64,000 bases of DNA, from positions 18,334,859-18,398,858 of the forward strand of contig OZ038437.1 of assembly GCA_964036275.1 (NCBI GenBank), written 5' to 3'. This document shows, piece after piece, positions 55,740 to 64,000 of the stretch. The stretch is from Litoditis marina (lineage: Eukaryota; Nematoda; Chromadorea; Rhabditida; Rhabditidae). The notes below the pieces were generated by a model. It had not been told where the DNA came from and ran no database searches. It saw nothing but the letters and a program-made list of their open reading frames with translations. Both the position numbers and the translations under genes were made by a program. Position 1 is the first letter of the stretch. Every line of letters begins with the position of its first letter.

Positions 55740-56439
55740 ATATAAGACGCTGCAATAACCCTACTAAATCCGACAAATACACACATTTTTCGAGAATGTT
55801 GTGCAAAATACACATCGGTTGTCACGAAAGTGGTTTCTCTTTTGACCATGTGTATTCAAAAACCTTGCACATGAAAAATCAACTGGAAAAACAGGATGTA
55901 CGCAAAATATTGAAGCTATCGAACTTGGTGACACAAAATTGTTAGAACCGAAAAAAGTGGATTAATAGATTCCACAAAATCCTTAGTTGTAAAAGTGTGT
56001 AAACCTCCAGAAATCCATAAATTTTTCAGAATTTATGTGGGTCCATGTGAACCTTTTCCGTTTTTAGCTGGTTTTTTGTGCTTTTAGCGTTGAATAGGGG
56101 ATTATGCACAATATTCGTAGTGAAAAATGTGTGCATGTACACATTTTCCGTAGTACTACATCTGTGTAATTCATGTGTACACATTTCAGGATCTACCGAT
56201 TTTGTGCACACCACTATTTGCACTTTTTTGCTTCTAACGAATTTGCGTATACGATCTTGATCATGTTTACATGTACTTGGCGGTGTGGTTTTACACATGG
56301 TTGATGCAATATTCGTTTTTCAGCGATTCACAGTATGATATCTGATGCCTCGGAGCAAAATACACAACGATGAGCGAAAAAGTGATTTTCAAGTTTTTCT
56401 TGTGGGGACATATTACATATAAATTGCAGCGTCTTATAT
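55740..56439. mobile_element. TIR element, unit B copy (700 bp)
   Basis: Same 17-bp inverted ends as 28417-29122 (ATATAAGACGCTGCAAT / ATTGCAGCGTCTTATAT) and nearly the same interior, so it was present before the segment duplicated. Confidence 0.7.
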
Positions 56440-56645
56440 TGAGCGGATGTCTCCTATTGAAAACTGTATGAATTGTTTTTCTATAAGTTCGTACAAACAT
56501 AGCTTATTCATGTTAACCATTCATTGTGATACTTTGAACTGTATGTTGTTGTTTAAACATGAGTTATGGGTTGTAGCTTAATGCATTTGAGCTTAATCGT
56601 CACCCACTCGAAGGGGTACTCAAATTTGACATTGCTAACGCAATA

Positions 56646-57952
56646 CTATGTCATAAAATTCTCAGTAAATGTCCCCCAAGCCTTGTCATAATGAAAAAGA
56701 TAAAACTGACTGATGTCAACATAAGCGCTGCAAAACGCGCATATTCTCCACACACAGGACATCAGCCACAATTCCTCATTTGTAAAGTCGTTTGAATCCT
56801 TCTGAAAAAAAATCTTACGTGGCATCATAGTATTTGAACAACAAAGGTTCTCCAGAACACAAGAATTTTTATCATGTACATAATTTTTCTTTTTGTTGGA
56901 TCCGAACACTAAGAACTTAAAAACTGAATGAAAAACTATTGTCAAAGTAGCAAAAACGTCACGCTCAAAAAATATTAATTTACACACCAAAACTATCACA
57001 TTGCTTTGCTTTAATCGAAATTTTATCGAAGACAACTCACACTTCCAAACATAAAAAGAAGAAGATTCGGGCAGTTTTGAGCAATGAGTTTTCGAAATCC
57101 GTTGATAATTGTTTCTGAAAAGTTATCGCAACGTGTTGATCGAGAAAATTCTGGAGTTTCAATTATTTCCTTAAAAGAACTAGAAATGAGCCGGTTTTCA
57201 ACAAATCACATCCTTGTCTAACCAATATTTCTTGTTCCATTGGCAATTCAAACACATTAGCTGTCAAAATGATATTTTCCGATTTCAAAAACGGAAATGG
57301 GAAAGATAAGTTATTTTCAAACGGACCATTCGGAAATAGTTGATTCATATGAATTGTGATGAGTTCAAGCTCTGAAATATTCGTGTTGTCAAATGAGAAG
57401 TCAAGTTCTGTGTATTGCATTTATGTTGATACACATGTATAAACAAGTTTCCAATGTTGTTTTCAGTGCACTAAAAACTTCTAGTGAGCGAGTATTTTCA
57501 TCTTTTCGTTGTCTCTCAGAATCCAAAAGATTTCTTTGAATCTTTCTGCTATAGCCAATTTATCCGACTTTTTGACTATTTTTGATGTTTTACTTTTTCT
57601 TATCTGACGTAAACGGAACAATGACAGTTCATTGTAATTTGCTACAGAAACAGAAAGAGATACCCTTAGAGAGGGACAACAGGGATATGGGGAAGAAAAG
57701 GACTCACTGATGGAATTTTCACAACGAGGATGTCTCTCTCTGACCTGCGGGGAAGGACATTCGTTGGGGATATGTGCAATACAGCCACATGTGAGGCTCA
57801 CTATTTCGCCTGGCAATTAAAAACTAAAATCAGACTTCGACTTCCAGTTTTTCTATGTTTCGTTCCACTTTCTCTCTGCGCATCTTCAACACGCTTCACC
57901 ACTATCAAAACAGAAAACTCAAACATGTTTTTGATAGTGAAAACAGCCGTAG

Positions 57953-58005
<53 letters not shown>

Positions 58006-58032
58006 GTTTCTCTCTCGTTCTGTCTCTCTCTT

Positions 58033-58111
<79 letters not shown>

Positions 58112-59209
58112 TCTTCTTCTTTTCTTCTTTTCTTCTCTTCTTCACTTTGTCTCTTGCTCTCACACACTTTTAATCTCTTTCCCTCAATTTCTCTCTGTCT
58201 CTCTGTCACTGTCTCTCTCTTTCTCTTTCTCTATCTATCTCCTTTTCTTCTCCCTTCTTCACTTTGTCTCTCTCTCATTCTCTCTCCCTCTCTCTCTTCT
58301 TCAATTCGTCTCTCTCTCACACTTTCTCTCTTTCTCTTTCTCTCCTTTCCTTTCTCTCTTCTTCACTTTGTCTCTCCCCCTCTTTCTCTCTTTCTCCCTC
58401 TCTTTTTCGTAAGATTTCGTGAATAGAGTGAAAACCATAATTCAAGAATTTGTTGATAACTCCTTGCCCAAAGCCATCATCCTCAACAAAATTAAACACA
58501 TTGTTAAAACTAATGAGTTAATCAAATTCAAGTATGATCCTAAGCTTTTAGGATTAGCTTTCAGAGATATTTGATCTTTGAGCGATCGTTTCATCTTTGT
58601 GTTTGGTTTCCCACCAATACCACCGTTTCTTAAAACACACCAGACATTGTTACCCAAACCTTGCTCATGGGAAGCTACTCTTGATAAGGTCGATGGGAAA
58701 ACAACAACAAACCGCGCAAATGTGGATATAAATAGAAGGGACGAACATTAGTATTTCATTCGACCGCAGATTTTACTTTAAATTTATAGAATCTGATTGC
58801 TTTTAGATAAGGACCTAGCAATTGTAAGATTCAACTAAAATAGATTAGCTACATTTAGTTGATAATTTTAACACGTTTATTTCTGATAACTTGTAAAAAT
58901 GAAGAATTTAATATATAATCCAAATTTATGGCTAGTGGGTTCTCCTGATGAGGCTCGACCGCTAGCCAGTGTAGTTTCGTAGCGAATCAGAGCCGAAACG
59001 AACTGCACTTGTTTTGAAATATAACTAACTTTATCAAATAACAATATTTAAGATTCTCACCTATTTTAAGTTAAGCGTTCATTATAGAAATAGTAAATTA
59101 ACATAATCCCTAACATTTTATATGTTTTCATCAATCTCTCCCTCTCTCTCTCTCTCTCCTTTTCTTCTTCACTTTGTCTCTCCCCTCTTTCTCTCTTTCT
59201 CCCTCTCTC

Positions 59210-59256
<47 letters not shown>

Positions 59257-59420
59257 TCTTCACTTTCTCTCTCTCTCTCTTCTTCTCTATTTCCACACCT
59301 CACCTTGTGTAAATTCAAAGCATCTTACTCACCGAATTGAACTTTTTGATCGCAAAGCACACAATGTCGTAGAGAAATAATGATGAAACTCAGTTCCTGT
59401 GAATCTAGATTTTCCATTTC
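56646..59420 (-). CDS. Cys/His-cluster gene, unit B copy
   Basis: Exons in transcript order: 59420-59333 (29 codons plus one base, RHCVLCDQKVQF), 57809-57708 (33 codons, CGCIAHIPNECP then HPRC), 57641-57481 (Lys/Arg-rich helix, stop after KILAH). Phases and donors join cleanly, with a 66-nt last intron. Together C-x2-C, C-x-C-x2-H-x4-C and H-x2-C could bind two zincs, as RING or B-box relatives do; the exact family is not recognised. Further downstream, ORF blocks 57420-57163 and about 57170-57041 plus exon 56801-56646 (ending ENFMT) match unit A, but how they splice in is unresolved. CT microsatellites and the plus-strand exon lie in the large intron. Confidence 0.5.
57957..58410. repeat. 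CT/GA microsatellite, unit B
   Basis: (CT)n with TTC/TTTTC interruptions. It corresponds to microsatellites 1 and 2 of unit A joined, so the 0.75-kb spacer of unit A is missing here. Confidence 0.95.
58414..58574 (+). CDS. Conserved plus-strand terminal exon after CT array (unit B)
   Basis: Same length and frame as 32457-32617, with three amino-acid changes (Val to Ile, Asn to Lys, Arg to Gly) and no stop or indel. The acceptor reads TTTTCGTAAG. The upstream part of the gene is unknown. Confidence 0.35.
58930..59008 (+). other. Paired-hairpin block with hammerhead-like core (unit B)
   Basis: Same stems as 32972-33050. The only change inside the stems is C to T in the left arm (GGCTAGTGG), which still pairs as G-T. 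CTGATGA is at 58945-58951, GAGCC at 58990-58994 and GAAAC at 58995-58999. Confidence 0.35.
59137..59292. repeat. CT/GA microsatellite 3, unit B
   Basis: (CT)n counterpart of 33180-33372, shorter and with fewer interruptions. Confidence 0.9.
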
Positions 59421-59509
59421 CTGAAACCTGATTGTATTCGTATTTATCACGTGTTTCCTATACAAACATTAACACTGCAAGTCAATTTTATTGTGAACAA
59501 ATATATTAC

Positions 59510-60002
59510 AGACAACGAACATTAAAAAAACATCACATTTTGGTTTCCGAGTAAAGTAGTTTTTCAATTCTACAACATATTAGTGTGAATATGCGACCTC
59601 AAGTTTGTCCTGAATTGACAAATGATTTTATTATCTACACATTCTGGCAATATGTTGCACGCAGTTCACATCATAGTTTCAACGGCTCTAGCAAGACGAT
59701 CTCCAGTGAATTATTAGGGAACGGGGCAGAGTTTATGCAATTTACGTATATGTGAAAAAAAGACAATATGTGGAGGATGGATGTAAAAGTTGAGTTTTTG
59801 AGAGTTTGATAGCGTTTCGAAAAAATGGTATGGAAAACGAGAGAATCGTCCGGGAGCTGAATTATTGATTTGATGCTCCTACGCTGAATCGATTCAATAA
59901 AAGGGATCTCAGAGGGAATATTTATCAGAAAAAAACGGAATGGAATGTAGTTTTGGTTCTTATTCCGTCCGTCTTATTCAGCCATAATTGGTTTTTGTTA
60001 AA
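59510..60002. other. No gene recognised
   Basis: Sequence here diverges from unit A right after the shared ATATATTACA at about 59508. No coding, repeat or structural signal was found. Confidence 0.4.
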
Positions 60003-61290
60003 CTTTTGTACTGGAGACGAGTATCAGTCACAATAAAATACTGTCGCTTGCATTATTGGAACCAAACACGAGGTGAAAAGATGTTCTATTGGATGTGGCG
60101 ACGTTTCGGTGAATTCGACGTCTTCAGGGCCTGGAAAAAGTATCAATCGATTGATTACAACCAACTCAATACAGTCGAGCCGGGGAACATGATTCGAAAA
60201 GCATCTCAAGTAGTACCGAAGAGACACTCGAAAATTCAATGAAACAAATTCATTGACACACTTTTTTCCACACGAAATGGTTGAGAAGAAAGGATTCAAC
60301 CGAGCTGCGTACATGTCCGATATGGAATGAGTAGTCACACTTGAAAATGCACATGCTTAATAAGAGTACGCGTGGTTTTTGAAAAGCACTCATATTTCCT
60401 GTTCATGTCTGGGAATTTGGCACGAATCCAACCAGCTTCCAGCAGTTTCTCAGAGCATTCCCAGCCAATTGGCCAGCCACTTTTTCATTGGCTGAACGAG
60501 AGAGTGTGCAGGTCAGAGAGAGGCAGACTGTCTTAGCCTGTTTGCGCGTCATTGACCTACATGCTCTCGTTTTTTGTAGCTGGCCAATTGCAGAAAATTG
60601 GCGCTAATCGTTCTGAGCTCTCAGAAACATTGGCGCCAATTTTCTGCGGTTAGCAAGCTACAAAAGCGAGAGAGTACACAGGTCAATGACGCTGCAGAAA
60701 GAATAAGGCAGCCTGCGTCTCTCTGACCTGCACACACTCTCGCCGAGGCCGCTTTGAAAGTGTTGTGCTGATTGGCAAGGGGTTGTCTGAGACTTCCCGC
60801 AGACACGTCGCCATTGATCTCGAAGATAGTAACTGCGATTGCATAATTTGCACCGTTATGAGAATGAACACATAAACAGGAAAGATGAGTGCTTCTCAAT
60901 AACCACGCAATTCATACCCTTTTTGAGCAAGTGTAGTTTTTGAGTGTGACTATTAATTTTCTATCGGACCGGTTGAATCCTTTCTTTTCAACCACTTCGT
61001 GTGGGAAAAAGTGGGTCAATGAATTTGTTTTATTGAATTTTTGAGAGTCTGGACATCGGTACCGAGGTGCTTTTCGAATCATGTTTCCCGGCTCGATTGT
61101 ATTGATTTGGCTGTAATTTATCGATTGATGCCTTTTCTAGGCCCTGAAGACGGTGAATCTACCGAAACGTCGCCACATCCTATAAAACATATTGCCATAT
61201 TGTGTTTGGTTTGAATAATAAAACCAACAGTATAACAATATGCTGAGGTTGTTTTCGAGAGCGTTGTTTTAACTGGAGAGTATTAGTCAC
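60003..61290. mobile_element. Fold-back element of about 1.29 kb
   Basis: The sequence is an imperfect palindrome centred at TTCTGAGCTC|TCAGAA (about 60618). Left-arm blocks (GGATGTGGCGACGTTTCGGT at 60091, CATGATTCGAAAAGCA at 60188, AGAAAGGATTCAACCG at 60288) recur inverted at about 61176, 61074 and 60980. Arms are 600-670 bp and moderately diverged. ORFs in the arms mirror each other. A hammerhead-like string (CTGAAGA ... GAAACGTC) lies at 61144-61171 on plus and at about 60127-60100 on minus, which recalls Penelope-like or related retroelement termini. Confidence 0.75.
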
Positions 61291-61535
61291 CATAGATAAA
61301 AATTTCAAATCTCAGTACTGCAAACTCTTCCAAACTAAAACAAAAAAACAAGTAACCAGCAAATATTAAGTTACGAAGTATTATAAAGTTGGGAAAGTAT
61401 GTGGTTTTCCGTAGAGGGTGATAGTATTAAGGGACAATGTTTCCTAATAAGTATGTAATTATAAGTATCAAAGGATTTCAGAGCGCTTTTTCAAGCGCAT
61501 TTCAAGGAGAAAATAGGGTTGTTTTTTCAATTGTT

Positions 61536-62420
61536 GAATGCAATACTGAACAGAACAAGCGTCGTGATGGAGAATGATAGGTGTCCTGGGTTAGTGGCGT
61601 TGATAAATTATTTCTCATCGCAAATATTCGATAATTTGTTCTCAATGTATAGGGGCTTATCATCGCAGAGCCAGAATGCCGGGGGTATGGAAAAAATCTA
61701 TATCAGAACTATCCAAAAAATAATCGATATATAGCGATTGATTCCTGGTATACACAATTTAGACAGAAACACTCCACAGACAAATTAAAATTTGAAAAAG
61801 ATGAAAGCCGTAATTTCATTGGCGCGCTGCCAAGCTGCATATGAAACGATTGCGTTTCCGGTGTACTGATGTACAACACTGGAAATGTAGTTCGATTGTT
61901 TCAAGTGCAAGTTCTTACAATATCTGGCATTTTGTACTAATCGACCAAACGATGAATGTCTCATTGTGCGTTATCTAAGAAATGGATGGATGGTTGTCAA
62001 ATCTGTACGCAACAGAACAAAAAGACTACTTGAAATTCTACTCAGTGTACTTGCTATGTAATCGATATGTCAAATAATAATCTCGAACACAACGCAAATT
62101 GTTATAATACGAATTTTGTAAAAGCAGCGTCGGATGGAGGGAACTGAGAACTTTGAAATGAAACTTTAACATCAAACAGAGAATCAGCTGGTTGAACTTT
62201 GACTTCATTCTCCGGTTAGTAAGAGTTTAGCATAATGAATTTAGGCATTGACGGATGATGTTCTGTTTGCACACCTTTGTGTCTTACTGACCTCGGTGAA
62301 GAGATTGCCTAAAATTATTGAGATAGTAAATCTACTTGATTCGAAGAAATGGTTAGATTTGTTTGTCTCTGAAATCAAGTTCTGTCCCAGGGATATTTTG
62401 TACAACCTTCTTACTTTTCC
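61536..62420. repeat. Unit-boundary repeat, copy 4 (unit C)
   Basis: Begins TGCAATACTGAACAGAAC and is collinear with 48385-49440. It marks the start of the third tandem unit. Confidence 0.8.
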
Positions 62421-62466
62421 TCATTTGCCCAATGTGCTATGGCGAATTTCTTCGAAAATCGGGTCC

Positions 62467-62714
62467 TTCCCGAACCGAACCGCGAACCGGTCACTGAAGA
62501 ACCAAACCGAACCGACATTTTAAACCGTCTGGTGCAGCAGTGAAAGGTTTGATTCGAACGGACATTAAGCATGATTTAAATCAACAAGTCGTATACAAGG
62601 TAAATTTAGTGCATTCCGGATCGGTTCGCAGCATTTATTGGAGAACCGATCAGTTCCGAATGGCGGTTCGGTCGGTTCGGTTCGGTTCTTCAGTGACCGG
62701 TTTTGGTTCGGGAA
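62467..62714. mobile_element. Fold-back MITE in unit C (intact)
   Basis: Ends CTTCCCGAACCGAACCGCGA and its approximate reverse complement, TTTTGGTTCGGGAAG at the right. Best preserved of the three copies. Confidence 0.65.
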
Positions 62715-63036
62715 GGACCTCCAATGAATTCACCGCGCGCAATGCTAATCTGTAATAGTTATTTTAAGCGCTATGCTAATTTCTAGTCTCGACAGTGAAT
62801 CATTATTCCATTTAAAAAAAACTGTAATTTTTGTGAATCACTAAATTTTCTCCATTTCTTTATAAAGCGTTTTTGTCACCACCTAATCATGTAAATTTCT
62901 TTATTGGTGTCCTACCTTCTTCAAAAACGAACTGACAAACCCAAAAAACATATATGTTTTCAGTTTTATTCTTAGAACAAAAATACACAGAACATTCCAT
63001 TTCATATATCGGCGTTATTAAAGTTTGAGTTTTAGA

Positions 63037-63946
63037 TTAATCGAGAAGTCTGGCATCTTCGGGATGAATTCCTTGATTGGAAGATGCGGCTGGAAATTCG
63101 GTTTCCAGGGACAGAAGAAGGTCCAAAGCCGTCTGAAACAGTTTTTATTACTCTGTAGCTCTTACCTACACAATAGAGGAAACATGCAATACACACGCGC
63201 AAAAGACGCAATCGATTTTCTAAAAATCGAATTTGATTAGAATGATTTTCCTTTTTATGACAATCCTTGCACCAGTTCCAGTGAATCAGTGGTCGTTTTG
63301 ATTCTCACTCTACTTATTTCATCGATGGAGAGGAAAATTAAAAACGGAAGTATTACCTGGAGTTTATCTCTTTCATTTTTCAGAACAGTCACAACTGTCT
63401 CCTCCACTTCACAGGAAATGTCGGTTGCGGGAGTTAACTTCTGAGTCAGTTCTCTCCTTGTTTGATTGTTTCTGACGGAGAAAATCCTTTTACCCAACTC
63501 GGAAACTTTCTGGAACAACACTGGTCACGAGAGTTTGCATTATGATATTGTTAAACTGAGAAAAAATTCCAGTTTCCCTTTTTTTGTCAGGCGGCGTAGC
63601 AATCCCTCCAATCTCACGAGAAGTTCATATGAGTTTCTCATGAGATACCTCATGAGCTACTCGTGAACTCTCAATGATGTAGCATAGCAATCAATAGACT
63701 CTCATGAGAACCTCATGCGAATAGCTCATGAGGTATCTCATGAGATTTTTGAGGGATTGCTACGCCGCCTGTTGTTCGATTCAGTACATAATTTGAACGA
63801 ACAATATTACAGTCGATTGCAACAACACGAAATGAGTATAGTAATTTAGAATGACTTACTTGTTGAATTTCATTGAAAAGTGGCTGAAACGAGTTCATTT
63901 CTATGTTCAGCACAGACTCGTCATTTGCCGTGTCATTTGCGAGTGT
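63037..63946 (-). CDS. Coiled-coil gene, unit C (last three exons)
   Basis: Exons 63946-63860 (29 codons; two fewer than the unit A and B versions), 63509-63357 (51 codons, VSELGKRIF) and 63132-63037 (31 codons plus stop, ending ARLLD). All are phase 0 with good donors and TTTCAG-like acceptors. The rest lies beyond the right edge of the window. The reading frames are open, which supports the exon models of units A and B. Confidence 0.65.
63588..63771. mobile_element. 184-bp MITE in a unit-C intron
   Basis: Inverted ends CAGGCGGCGTAGCAATCCCT and AGGGATTGCTACGCCGCCTG flank an interior of repeated CTCATGAG palindromes. Absent from the same intron in units A and B. The flanks read TTTGT and TTGTT, so a short target duplication is possible but unclear. 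Confidence 0.8.
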
Positions 63947-64000
63947 CTGAAAAGAGTGAAAAGTCATCATTAATTACCATATTGACTGAGTATAATGGGG

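Noticed and set aside
60003..60338. Coding ORFs in the fold-back arms
   Set aside because: The ORFs of the two arms mirror each other through the palindrome, and splice or start context is lacking.

Overview
This 64 kb window is eukaryotic and most probably from a nematode of the Caenorhabditis/rhabditid type. The support is indirect: short exons with TTTTCAG-like acceptors and GTAAGT/GTGAGT donors, introns down to about 66 nt, BEL/Pao-type and Ty3-like LTR elements, CR1/jockey-like LINEs, and several inverted-repeat and MITE families. Bacterial features (operons, ribosome binding sites) are absent. No species is assigned.

The host backbone is a minus-strand multi-exon gene family repeated in at least three tandem units. 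The units start at about 1573, 48385 and 61536, each marked by the same repeat. Each unit ends in the same exon series, with stop codons at 15346 (A), 50678 (B) and 63037 (C). Further upstream on the minus strand lie duplicated Cys/His exons (33500 to 27805; 59420 to 57708) and a RING start exon with its partners (43615 to 42335). Exon phases are compatible with a RING, then a second Cys/His cluster, then a coiled coil (TRIM-like order). Whether this is one 28 kb transcript or several genes cannot be settled from sequence alone.

Mobile DNA fills the rest. 1-1572: truncated LINE with reverse transcriptase (minus). 2477-14310: young LTR retrotransposon (359-bp LTRs, three mismatches) with the unusual order gag, envelope-like, protease, RT, broken RNase H. 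An 1848-bp env/protease block is present three times in tandem and no integrase is visible. 18889-20793: compound insertion with a 130-bp minisatellite carrying TGACGTCA palindromes and a fold-back. 24105-25278 and 54319-55421: two ORF1-only retroposons, one in an exon and one beside a splice donor of the same gene family. 25321-26490: TIR element carrying two opposed tRNA-like sequences. 30.5-33.4 kb and 57.9-59.3 kb: CT microsatellites in a duplicated segment. 34.5-36.9 kb: BEL/Pao gag, with its own leader, without pol. 40125 and 49674: related LTRs, the second a clean solo LTR. 42400-42825: hAT-like MITE at a splice acceptor. 45.1-48.1 kb: 25-bp satellite in two domains. 60.0-61.3 kb: fold-back of about 1.3 kb. 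63588-63771: small MITE.

The most unusual item is the envelope-like glycoprotein region placed between gag and protease and read into the protease without a stop. The host array shows how insertions meet exons whose lengths and phases keep the frame.
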